Shown one piece after another: positions 7,770-13,355 of a DNA stretch of 13,355 nucleotides. The notes beneath the pieces are model-generated. The model was not told the DNA's origin. It ran no database searches and saw only the letters and a list, made by a program, of their open reading frames with translations. The position numbers were made by a program, and so were the translations under genes. The stretch's first letter is position 1. Each line of letters begins with the position of its first letter. Origin of the DNA: VAUL01 sp964603155 (GTDB lineage Bacteria > Desulfobacterota > Desulfuromonadia > Desulfuromonadales > BM103); the NCBI GenBank assembly GCA_964603155.1, contig CAZRTZ010000065.1, forward strand, positions 1-13,355, read 5' to 3'.

Positions 7770-8741
7770 ATGATCAGTGCCTTCGAACTCGCTCAGGGCC
7801 GCCTCCGCCAAATCCAGATCGACTCCCTCGACGATCTCCGCCAGTGCCATCCGGTCTGGGTCGACTGCCTCGACACCAGCGAGGAGGAGCGCCTGTGGGT
7901 CCAGGAAGTATTCGGCATCGATCTCCCCGAAGAGGACGAAGTTGACGACCTCGAGGCCAGCGCGCGCTTCTTCGAGAAAGACGTCGACAACGGCCACGAA
8001 CTCCATATCCGCTCCGACTTCTTCCGCGAAGAGGACGAGGTCGGCGAAAACGTGCGCGTCGCCTTCATCCTCAAGAACTCGGTGCTCTTCAGCGTTCACG
8101 AGGAGGACCTGCCGCAGTTCCGCCTGCTGCGTCTGCGCGCCCGTCGCCAGCCCGACTACGTCGAGGATGAGAAGGACATCCTTCTCGAGATGTTCGCCGC
8201 CGACGCCGAGTATTCGGCCGACGTCCTCGAGGGAATCTACAAGCGCCTCGACGCCTTCGGCGAGAAGGTGCTCGGCACCCACCTGACCGACGAAAACGCC
8301 GGCGACGTTCTCGGCAGCATCGCCCGCGAGGAGGATCTCAACGGCCATATCCGCCGCAACCTGATGGACACCCGGCGCGCCGCCTCGTTCCTGTTGCGCA
8401 ACAAGCTGCTCAATGCCGAACAGACCGAGGACGTTCGCCAGATCCTGCGCGACATCGACTCCCTCGACGGGCATACCGCGTTCCTCTTTGAAAAGCTCAA
8501 CTTCCTGATGGACGCCACGGTCGGTTTCATCAACATCAACCAGAACAAGATCGTCAAGATCTTCTCGGTGGCGGCGGTGGCCCTGCTGCCGCCGACCCTG
8601 ATCGCCAGCATCTACGGCATGAACTTCCGCTTTCTCCCCGAGCTTGAGTGGCAATACGGCTACCCCTTCTCTCTGGGCATGATGGTGGTCTCCGTGGCCA
8701 TCCCCTTCTGGTACTTCCGCCGCAAGGGGTGGCTGAAATAG
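7770..8741 (+). CDS. corA: Magnesium/cobalt transporter CorA
   Basis: Pentameric inner-membrane channel for Mg2+ (also Co2+ or Ni2+) uptake. The 323-aa protein (E. coli 316) has the CorA plan. A large acidic N-terminal cytoplasmic domain is followed by a long helical region (about 130-260), then a first membrane segment at about 262-281 that ends in the signature YGMNF (282-286). The periplasmic loop reads RFLPELEWQYGYP, close to the MPEL loop of CorA. A second membrane segment (about 299-316) ends in the basic tail FRRKGWLK. The ATG at 7770 is preceded by a GGGAGAGAG purine tract. An in-frame extension back to 7707 would start inside the terminator and is not credible. It is a single-gene unit between two terminators. 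Confidence 0.95.
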   Translation: MISAFELAQGRLRQIQIDSLDDLRQCHPVWVDCLDTSEEERLWVQEVFGIDLPEEDEVDDLEASARFFEKDVDNGHELHIRSDFFREEDEVGENVRVAFILKNSVLFSVHEEDLPQFRLLRLRARRQPDYVEDEKDILLEMFAADAEYSADVLEGIYKRLDAFGEKVLGTHLTDENAGDVLGSIAREEDLNGHIRRNLMDTRRAASFLLRNKLLNAEQTEDVRQILRDIDSLDGHTAFLFEKLNFLMDATVGFININQNKIVKIFSVAAVALLPPTLIASIYGMNFRFLPELEWQYGYPFSLGMMVVSVAIPFWYFRRKGWLK

Positions 8742-8827
8742 CACCTGTGGATTTGCACAGTTCCCGGATGCAGATTCCTCACCGAATATTTACGAGTTGC
8801 CACGTTCCCCGCAGCCCGGCCCGGCGT

Positions 8828-8919
8828 TATAGTTTCAGTTAACGAAGACAAGAAACTTCTTCACGAACAGCCTCCTAACTTGACCCTGTGGCTTACCTCC
8901 TGCCACAGGGTATTTTTTT
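8828..8919 (+). ncRNA. Candidate small RNA (or structured corA 3' UTR) with two CCUCCU motifs
   Basis: A good -10 box, TATAGT (8828-8833, 5/6), has only a weak -35 region. It could start an RNA near 8840 that ends in the strong terminator at 8884-8919, giving about 78 nt. The RNA would have a small 5' hairpin, AAGAA/TTCTT (8850-8861), then an unpaired CCTCCT (8871-8876). A second CCTCCT (8896-8901) lies in the terminator hairpin loop. CCUCCU is the complement of the Shine-Dalgarno AGGAGG, and unpaired C-rich motifs are a known feature of several bacterial regulatory sRNAs. I recognise no named family. The alternative is that this is the unprocessed 3' end of the corA transcript. Confidence 0.35.
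8884..8919 (+). terminator. Strong intrinsic terminator
   Basis: A perfect 9-bp stem, CCCTGTGGC (8884-8892) and GCCACAGGG (8902-8910), closes a 9-nt loop TTACCTCCT. TA and a run of seven T follow. It is 142 bp after the corA stop codon, unusually far for a simple gene terminator, which is one reason to suspect a separate short transcript. Confidence 0.9.
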
Positions 8920-8943
8920 GCCGATTCCCGCTGTAAATCCTTG

Positions 8944-8952
8944 TGCTATGAT
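8944..8952 (+). promoter_or_regulatory. Extended -10 promoter for the 54-aa gene and exonuclease fusion
   Basis: TGCTATGAT is a TGn extended -10 element with TATGAT matching the consensus at 5/6. No good -35 is at the right distance, which is common for extended -10 promoters. Initiation near 8959 gives a leader of about 29 nt before the ATG at 8988. It lies just downstream of the terminator, so it is well placed to start a new unit. Confidence 0.5.
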
Positions 8953-8987
8953 AGTTGCGCATCCTGAACGCAAAGGAGCGCTCCCCG

Positions 8988-9152
8988 ATGGAGACCATCA
9001 AAACCGCAAGCTTCGAATACCTCATCGATCTGGCCAAGGAGAACCCGGACGGGGGGTACACCTTCATCCTCGACGGCGCCAGTTACCAGATCCGGGACGT
9101 CCTGGAAATCTCCGCCATCGCCACCCGGCACGGGTATATCGTCATCTACTGA
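8988..9152 (+). CDS. Small hypothetical protein (54 aa)
   Basis: I do not recognise this protein. It is 54 aa, starts METIKTASFEYLIDLAKENP and ends in the hydrophobic tail HGYIVIY. No signal peptide, membrane helix, cysteine or zinc motif is visible. The composition is balanced and protein-like, with mixed charge and predicted alternating helix and strand. The two frames that compete across this stretch give Arg/Pro/His-rich translations. AAGGAG (8973-8978) lies 9 nt before the ATG, and an extended -10 promoter sits upstream. The Shine-Dalgarno is part of GGAGCGCTCC (8975-8984), a small palindrome that might weakly mask it. It ends 29 bp before the GTG of the exonuclease fusion on the same strand, so the two are probably cotranscribed. 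A function for this pair is not known to me. Confidence 0.65.
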   Translation: METIKTASFEYLIDLAKENPDGGYTFILDGASYQIRDVLEISAIATRHGYIVIY

Positions 9153-9181
9153 AGCGGTCAGGAGAAAACGGAAGGAGCCCC

Positions 9182-11362
9182 GTGCTCGAACGCTATCGCC
9201 AGCGGCTTTCCCCGGCCGTCAAATACTGGATCTTCCTGCTCGGCATCGTCGGACTGATCTTCGCGGTCATCTTCGCCAGCTTCATCGCCTCCTACCTGAA
9301 TCAGGAACCGGCCGACCGCCTTGTCGTCGCCGAGCTTTTCCCCAAACTGGTGGCCTTTCCCTTTTTCGGGGCCCTGGTTCTGGTCATGGTCATCGGCACC
9401 CTGGTGCGCTGGCTGTTCCTCGACTACATCATCCCCATCCTGCGCATGGCCGAACAGACCCGTTTGATCACCGTGGCCAACCCGGAGTACCGCGTGAGCG
9501 TCAAGGGAGCCCCCGAAGTGCTGGCCCTGGCGGCCGTCATCAACGAGTCGGCAGCGACTTACCAGACCCTGCGCGAGGAGGTCGATGCCCGCATCGAGGT
9601 CGCGAACCTGGCCCTCAAGGCCGAGCGCAACCGCTTTGCCGCACTCCTTTCCGAACTGCCCCACGGGGTTGTGGTCTGCAACAGCGAAGGGCAGATTCTC
9701 CTCTACAATCGCAAGGCCCAGCACCTGCTGGAAGAAGCCGCCCCGACGGCGGAATACCGGCAGCAGCCGGTTGGCGCCGGCATCGGCCTCGGCCGCTCGA
9801 TCTTCGGCCTTCTCGACCGCGAGCCGATTGCCCACGCCCTGGAACTGATGGCCCATACCCTGCGCCGCAGCCAGGTCAAGCCGGCCCTGGGATTGATGAC
9901 CAAGCTGTGCGGCGAACGTTTCATTCGCGTCAACATGGCCCCGGTCACCGCCCCCGATGAAGAGCCTCCGCTGCTGAGCGGCTTCGTGCTGACCCTGGAG
10001 GACATCACCGGGGAGATCGCCGCCGACAACGAACGCGACTACCGGCTGCAGCGGGTCATCGATGCGGTCCAGCATTCCCTCGGCGAGCTCAACAAGCAGA
10101 TGACCATGGTGTGCGCCCTGCCGGGGATCGGCTCAGCCGTCTGTTATCAGCACCGGCAGGGCGTCGAGCATCTCACGACGGCGCTGGAAAAACACCTGGC
10201 GCTGGCCCGCGAACTTTACACCCGGCAGCGTCTGGATTTCGCCACCCGGGAGAATGTCCTGGGAGAAACCCTGCTGCTGATCCTGCAGAAGGAGCTGCGC
10301 CAGAGATTTCCGCTGCAAGCCGATGCCGGCATCGCTTCGAACTGCTGGCTGCAGATCGACAGCTACGCGATTGTCCAGATGGTCACCCATCTGGCGGGGT
10401 GGCTTGTGGCCGAGCACGGCGTCGCGCGGATCGACCTGCAGCTGGCCGCGGTCAGCGAGGAGCTGGCCGCACTGACCGTCGCCTGGCAGGAACCGCTTGC
10501 CGAAAGCGCTCTCCGTAACTGGGCAGAGTCGCCACTGTTCATCGACAGCGAGGGGCGTACCGACACCCCGCAGAGCATTGCCGCCGGCCACGGCGGACAG
10601 ATCAGCCCCGTCGTCGGGGACGATGGCCGCTGTCGGGCCCTGCGCATCGCCCTGCTGGTGGCGTTGACCGAAGAGGTCGAAGGCTGGCGGAGCCAGGTCG
10701 CACCGCGGCCGGTCTACTACGAGTTCGATCTGTTCCATCAGCCCGGCCAGAAAGCGCTCGGTCATCTCCCCTTGCGCAAACTGACCTACGTGGTCTTTGA
10801 CACGGAAACCACCGGACTCGATCCGGCCGGCGGCGATGAGATCATCCAGATCGGCGCGGTGCGCGTCGTCAACAACCGGCTGCGCAATGAAGAGAGCTTC
10901 GACCAGCTGGTCAACCCGCAGCGGCCGGTCCCGGAGAGTTCCGTACAGATTCACGGGATCGCCCCGGAACTGCTCAAGAGCCAGCCGCCGATCGCCCGGG
11001 TTCTGCCACAGTTCCACCAGTTCGTGGGCAATGCCGTACTGGTCGCCCACAATGCCGCCTTCGACATGAAGATGCTGCAGATCAAGGAGGCGGCCTGCGG
11101 GGTGCGCTTCGACCAGCCGGTCCTCGACACGCTGCTGCTCTCCTCGATCGTGCACCCCCACCAGGAAGGGCACTCCCTGGACACCATCGCCGCCCGCCTG
11201 AACGTCACCATCGTCGGCCGGCACACCGCCCTCGGTGACGCCCTGGCGACCGCGGAAGTCCTGCTCAAACTGATCCCCTTGCTGGAAGCCCAGGGGGTTG
11301 TGACTCTCAACGACGCCCTGACCGCCTCGGCGCGCTCCCCTTACGTCAAGATCAAGTATTGA
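9182..11362 (+). CDS. Membrane PAS-sensor / degenerate kinase / DnaQ-type 3'-5' exonuclease fusion
   Basis: Predicted 726-aa membrane protein. Two hydrophobic helices (about 15-37 and 57-80) flank a short loop. A HAMP-like or helical linker (about 81-145) and a PAS-like domain (about 148-275, with LPHGVVVCNSEGQILLYNRKAQ and the closing VLTLEDIT) follow. Residues 285-505 look like a histidine-kinase core that has lost its motifs: no clear phospho-acceptor His, no N-box Asn in VTHLAGWLVAEHG, no GxG box. Residues about 535-700 are a DEDDh exonuclease. ExoI is FDTETTGL (Asp540, Glu542), ExoII is HNAAFDMKM (Asp628) and ExoIII is HTALGDA (His681, Asp686), so the catalytic set is complete. Family knowledge predicts 3'-5' hydrolysis of DNA or RNA ends; regulation by the PAS is inference. 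The GTG start has GGAAGGAG ending 4 nt upstream. An open frame continues back to 8888 but gives Arg/His/Pro-rich shadow sequence. Confidence 0.88.
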   Translation: MLERYRQRLSPAVKYWIFLLGIVGLIFAVIFASFIASYLNQEPADRLVVAELFPKLVAFPFFGALVLVMVIGTLVRWLFLDYIIPILRMAEQTRLITVANPEYRVSVKGAPEVLALAAVINESAATYQTLREEVDARIEVANLALKAERNRFAALLSELPHGVVVCNSEGQILLYNRKAQHLLEEAAPTAEYRQQPVGAGIGLGRSIFGLLDREPIAHALELMAHTLRRSQVKPALGLMTKLCGERFIRVNMAPVTAPDEEPPLLSGFVLTLEDITGEIAADNERDYRLQRVIDAVQHSLGELNKQMTMVCALPGIGSAVCYQHRQGVEHLTTALEKHLALARELYTRQRLDFATRENVLGETLLLILQKELRQRFPLQADAGIASNCWLQIDSYAIVQMVTHLAGWLVAEHGVARIDLQLAAVSEELAALTVAWQEPLAESALRNWAESPLFIDSEGRTDTPQSIAAGHGGQISPVVGDDGRCRALRIALLVALTEEVEGWRSQVAPRPVYYEFDLFHQPGQKALGHLPLRKLTYVVFDTETTGLDPAGGDEIIQIGAVRVVNNRLRNEESFDQLVNPQRPVPESSVQIHGIAPELLKSQPPIARVLPQFHQFVGNAVLVAHNAAFDMKMLQIKEAACGVRFDQPVLDTLLLSSIVHPHQEGHSLDTIAARLNVTIVGRHTALGDALATAEVLLKLIPLLEAQGVVTLNDALTASARSPYVKIKY

Positions 11363-11395
11363 TGGACCGGTATTTTTCGCGTAACGTTGTCTGCA

Positions 11396-11412
11396 CCTGC
11401 CGCAACGGCAGG
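11396..11412 (+). other. Hairpin in the leader of the HhH gene
   Basis: CCTGCCG (11396-11402) and CGGCAGG (11406-11412) form a perfect 7-bp stem with a CAA loop, 15 bp before the Shine-Dalgarno. It lacks a T-run, so it is more likely a leader structure or mRNA-stabilising hairpin than a terminator. A weak promoter-like pair, TTGATG (11359-11364) and TAACGT (11382-11387) with 17-bp spacing, overlaps the upstream stop codon and would place the hairpin at the very 5' end of the message. Confidence 0.45.
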
Positions 11413-11439
11413 ACACACCCCCACCTCAAGGAGGTTCCC

Positions 11440-11748
11440 ATGCGCAAACTCTTCCCCCTGCTGATCGCCGTGCTGCTCCTTGCCGGCCTCGCCCTGCCGG
11501 TCGTCGCCGCGGAAACCAAGGCGGCACCCGCCGCCAAACCGGCTGCGGCCAAAGTCGAGCTGCTCGACATCAACAGTGCCACCGAAGCCCAACTCAAGAC
11601 CCTCCCTGGCATCGGCGACGCCTACGCCAAAAAAATCATCGCCGGCCGGCCCTATGCCAAGAAGGACCAGCTCAAATCGAAGAACATTCTCCCGGCGGCG
11701 ACCTACGACAAGATCCAGGACAAGATCATCGCCAGTCAGAAGAAGTAG
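11440..11748 (+). CDS. Secreted ComEA-like helix-hairpin-helix protein
   Basis: A 102-aa protein with an N-terminal signal peptide: MRK, a hydrophobic core at about 5-20, and a likely cut after the VVAA at about 21-24. A short Ala/Lys/Pro-rich linker (about 25-41) follows. The mature domain is a helix-hairpin-helix of the ComEA/PsbU kind. LLDINSATEAQLKTLPGIG (about 43-61) contains the diagnostic LPGIG turn, followed by AYAKKIIAGRPYAKKDQLKSKNILPAATYDKI. Such domains bind DNA non-specifically, and in competence proteins they do so outside the inner membrane. The many lysines fit that. The start is strongly supported by AAGGAGG (11428-11434) with a 5-nt spacer; a longer frame begins at 11359 without a Shine-Dalgarno. 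The sensor kinase gene follows after 12 bp. Members of this family are common and mostly uncharacterised outside competence. Confidence 0.85.
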   Translation: MRKLFPLLIAVLLLAGLALPVVAAETKAAPAAKPAAAKVELLDINSATEAQLKTLPGIGDAYAKKIIAGRPYAKKDQLKSKNILPAATYDKIQDKIIASQKK

Positions 11749-11760
11749 CCGCCAATCCCG

Positions 11761-12906
11761 ATGACGGCCCTTTCCGTCACCCCGCTGCGATCACGGCCCG
11801 GTGCCGAGGCTATCCTGCCGCTGCACCGGGCCGTGCTGGCCCGCGCCGAACTGGTCGATCTGCTCAACAGCCTGCCCTACCTGGCCCTGGTGGTTGACGC
11901 ATCGCGGCAGATCGTCTTTGCCAACCAGGCGCTCCTGGACACCTTCGGGCTGCATGCGCTTGAAGAAATCATCGGCCGCCGCCCCGGGGAAATCCTGGCC
12001 TGCCTGCAGGCCGGCGAGCACAGTGGCGGGTGCGGGGCCACCGAGAGCTGCCGGCATTGCCAGGCGGCGCTCACCGTCGCCACCTGCCTGGACACGCTCA
12101 GCCGCGTGACCGCTGAAGCCCGGGTGAGCGCCCGCCGCGGCGAGCGGCTGGTCGCCTACGACCTGCGGGTGACCGCCACCCCCCTCCACCTGGCCGGGGA
12201 CACCCTGGCCATGATTTATCTCGAGGACATCAGTGCCGCCAAACGCCGCGAGCACCTGGAGAAGATCTTCCTCCACGACCTGCTCAACAGTATCGGCAGC
12301 CTGCAACTGCTGACCGATCTCGCCCCCGAGCTGCGCACCGCGCAATGGCCGGGGCTCCTGTCCAGGCAGGTCGAATTGCTGACCGACGAGGTGCAGGCCC
12401 ACCGCCTGCTCGCCCTTGCCGAGCAGGAGCAACTCGAGACCGACATCTCCTGTGTGCCAGCCGCTCTCCTTCTCGAAGAGGCCCTGGCCGGGAGCAAGGC
12501 GCTCGCCGGACAGCGTGGCGTTGCTCTGGCCATCACCTACCCCGACACCCCCGTTTATCTGGCCACCGACCTCAGGATCGCCCGGCGGGTGGTCCTCAAC
12601 GCCGTCAAAAATGCCGTGGAGGCGGCCGCTGCCGGCGACCCGGTCAGCATCGAGGTCCGTGAGGGCGAGTCCCACGTAAGGATCAAGGTCTGGAATCCTC
12701 AGCCGATCCCCGAGGCGATCCGCCACCAGCTGTTTCAGCGCTCCTTTTCGACCAAGGGGCCCGGGCGGGGGCTGGGCACCTACAGCATGCGCCTGCTGCT
12801 CGAGGACTACCTCAACGGCCGAATCGAGATTCGCAGCGATGCGCAGGGCACTTCCTGCCTTCTCGACTTCCCTTCGCTGGCAAGCTATCTGGATCTCAGC
12901 AGCTAA
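11761..12906 (+). CDS. Soluble PAS histidine kinase with a cysteine cluster
   Basis: A 381-aa protein with no membrane segment, so presumably a cytoplasmic sensor. A PAS domain (about 33-157, with LPYLALVVDASRQIVFANQALLDTFG) carries Cys81, His87, Cys91, Cys97 and Cys100. The core GCGATESCRHCQ suggests metal or redox binding. The likely phospho-acceptor is His172 in FLHDLLNSIGSLQLL. The ATPase part has an N-box, VVLNAVKNAVEA (Asn284), and a G-box, FSTKGPGRGLGTYS, at about 329-341. The usual DxGxGI is replaced by VWNPQPIP, which is common in this kinase subtype. No response regulator is adjacent, so it is an orphan. The ATG lies 12 bp after the HhH gene but has no evident Shine-Dalgarno. Translation may be coupled, or start further in (for example GTG 11833, codon 25). 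A 13-bp inverted repeat lies in the 5' coding region. Confidence 0.88.
   Translation: MTALSVTPLRSRPGAEAILPLHRAVLARAELVDLLNSLPYLALVVDASRQIVFANQALLDTFGLHALEEIIGRRPGEILACLQAGEHSGGCGATESCRHCQAALTVATCLDTLSRVTAEARVSARRGERLVAYDLRVTATPLHLAGDTLAMIYLEDISAAKRREHLEKIFLHDLLNSIGSLQLLTDLAPELRTAQWPGLLSRQVELLTDEVQAHRLLALAEQEQLETDISCVPAALLLEEALAGSKALAGQRGVALAITYPDTPVYLATDLRIARRVVLNAVKNAVEAAAAGDPVSIEVREGESHVRIKVWNPQPIPEAIRHQLFQRSFSTKGPGRGLGTYSMRLLLEDYLNGRIEIRSDAQGTSCLLDFPSLASYLDLSS
11792..11835. repeat. 13-bp perfect inverted repeat at the 5' end of the kinase gene
   Basis: CACGGCCCGGTGC (11792-11804) and GCACCGGGCCGTG (11823-11835) are exact reverse complements around an 18-nt loop. In RNA this would be a very stable hairpin 31 nt after the proposed ATG. 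It has no T-run. Either it lies inside the coding region, which is unusual so close to a start, or the true start is at or after GTG 11833 and the hairpin belongs to the leader. Confidence 0.7.
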
Positions 12907-12924
12907 GCGCTCGCCTCTGTCATG

Positions 12925-12972
12925 GCAAAAAGCAAAACAGGGGGGACGGAATAGCATTCCGTCCCCCCTGTT
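12925..12972 (-). terminator. Terminator of the MacB-type gene: 17-bp perfect hairpin
   Basis: Positions 12936-12952 and 12956-12972 are exact reverse complements around a 3-nt loop AGC; the core pairing is GGGGGGACGG with CCGTCCCCCC. On the minus strand the hairpin is followed by T-rich sequence (complement of the A-rich 12925-12937), so it is a good intrinsic terminator for the permease gene, 21 bp after its stop codon. On the plus strand no T-run follows, but it may still slow polymerase leaving the kinase gene, which ends 29 bp before the hairpin. Confidence 0.85.
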
Positions 12973-12993
12973 GCTGGCGCCACCGGCTGTGCT

Positions 12994-13355
12994 CTATTCG
13001 TAGCGCAGCGCGTCGATCGGGTTGAGCCTGGCCGCCTTGCGCGCCGGGTAGAAGCCGAAGAAGATGCCGACGGCGGCGGTAAAAGCCACCGAGCCGAGAA
13101 TCACGAGCGGGCTGACCATAATGACCGTCCCCATCAGCTTGCCGAGCAGCGCTGCCCCACCGACGCCGGCCAGGATGCCGATGATCCCGCCGATCAGGCT
13201 GAGAATCATCGCCTCGATCAGGAACTGCCAGAGAATGTCGGCGGGACGGGCGCCAACCGCCATGCGGATGCCGATCTCGCGGGTACGCTCGGTGACCGAA
13301 ACCAGCATGATGTTCATGATGCCGATCCCGCCGACATTCTCTGGCAGTTCCTGAT
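12994..13355 (-). CDS. MacB/FtsX-type ABC transporter permease, C-terminal part (runs off the right edge)
   Basis: About 120 C-terminal residues of a MacB-family permease. GGIGIMNIMLVSVTERTREIGIRMAVGA is the diagnostic block that couples the first cytoplasmic stretch to the ATPase. Two membrane segments follow (around FLIEAMILSLIGGIIGILAG and VILGSVAFTAAVGIFFGF), and then the typical tail FYPARKAARLNPIDALRYE before TAG. MacB-type proteins are mechanotransmission ABC components that export macrolides, peptides or lipoprotein-linked substrates together with a periplasmic adaptor and often TolC. The ATPase may be a separate gene or an N-terminal domain outside the window. The residues before VGG read QELPEN rather than a hydrophobic helix. 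They come from the 30-base terminal inverted duplication and are probably artefactual, so reliable coding ends near 13325-13335. Confidence 0.88.
   Translation of the reverse strand, partial: QELPENVGGIGIMNIMLVSVTERTREIGIRMAVGARPADILWQFLIEAMILSLIGGIIGILAGVGGAALLGKLMGTVIMVSPLVILGSVAFTAAVGIFFGFYPARKAARLNPIDALRYE
13217..13355. repeat. Perfect 30-bp inverted repeat reaching the right edge
   Basis: The last 30 bases (13326-13355) are the exact reverse complement of 13217-13246, with 79 bases between the arms. Matching stops at once on the inner side (13247 against 13325) and is cut off by the window edge on the outer side, so it may be longer. Both arms lie within the permease gene. A 10-base match near the inner side (GTCGGCGGGA and its complement) is explained by normal Val-Gly-Gly coding in the MacB motif. 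The rest is not, and replaces an expected membrane helix. Confidence 0.9.

Noticed and set aside
8745..8760. Small hairpin CTGTG/CACAG right after corA as its terminator
   Set aside because: It has a five-base-pair stem and no T-run. The hairpin at 8884-8919 is far stronger.
8940..8987. GEMM-type (cyclic dinucleotide) riboswitch suggested by AACGCAAAGG
   Set aside because: Only a fragment of the consensus occurs and there are no matching paired stems. The leader is about 29 nt if the extended -10 is right.
8888..9181. N-terminal extension of the exonuclease fusion by up to 98 codons
   Set aside because: The extension starts in a terminator hairpin, overlaps the 54-aa gene in another frame and is rich in Arg, His, Pro and Gly. 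GTG 9182 has a Shine-Dalgarno.
10133..11416. A 427-codon minus-strand open frame opposite the exonuclease domain
   Set aside because: The plus-strand frame carries the full exonuclease catalytic set. The minus frame has shadow composition and no start signal.

Overview
The window is GC-rich, densely coded bacterial DNA. It carries the 3' end of one gene, nine complete genes and no rRNA, tRNA, CRISPR or insertion sequence. The gene content (PepN-type aminopeptidase, NhaA antiporter, IleS with two zinc sites, LspA, CorA, a PAS kinase with a cysteine cluster, a membrane PAS/exonuclease fusion, a ComEA-like helix-hairpin-helix protein and a MacB-type permease) fits a Gram-negative bacterium. My best guess is the Desulfuromonadia (Geobacter/Desulfuromonas relatives), but this is inferred from gene content and style, not from a marker gene.

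Layout, left to right. Positions 1-63 are an 8-bp tandem array. Positions 97-2754 (minus) are pepN, whose stop codon sits in a degenerate inverted copy of that array. A 139-bp divergent intergenic region separates pepN from nhaA (2894-4210, plus). Next come ileS (4323-7103) and lspA (7179-7679), both plus. Between these two lies a compound palindromic repeat that supplies the ileS stop codon. An intrinsic terminator follows lspA, then corA (7770-8741). The 246 bp after corA hold a probable small RNA or long 3' UTR ending in a strong terminator, and then an extended -10 promoter. That promoter would drive a 54-aa unknown protein (8988-9152) and, 29 bp later, a 726-aa membrane protein (9182-11362) joining two membrane segments, a PAS-like sensor, a kinase-like remnant and a DnaQ-type 3'-5' exonuclease. 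A secreted HhH protein (11440-11748) and a soluble PAS histidine kinase (11761-12906) follow. A 17-bp perfect hairpin then closes the convergent MacB-type permease gene, which runs in from the right edge (minus).

The genes do not form one pathway. ileS and lspA are a common housekeeping pair (isoleucyl-tRNA charging, and the signal peptidase for lipoproteins). nhaA and corA handle Na+/H+ and Mg2+ traffic. The right half, with the PAS/exonuclease protein, its small upstream neighbour, the HhH protein and an orphan histidine kinase, is the least ordinary part and reads as a possible signalling/DNA-metabolism cluster. Both edges look like assembly break points. The left edge lies inside a microsatellite. 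The last 30 bases at the right edge are an exact reverse complement of positions 13217-13246, as expected of a fold-back chimera. The terminal residues of the permease should therefore not be trusted.
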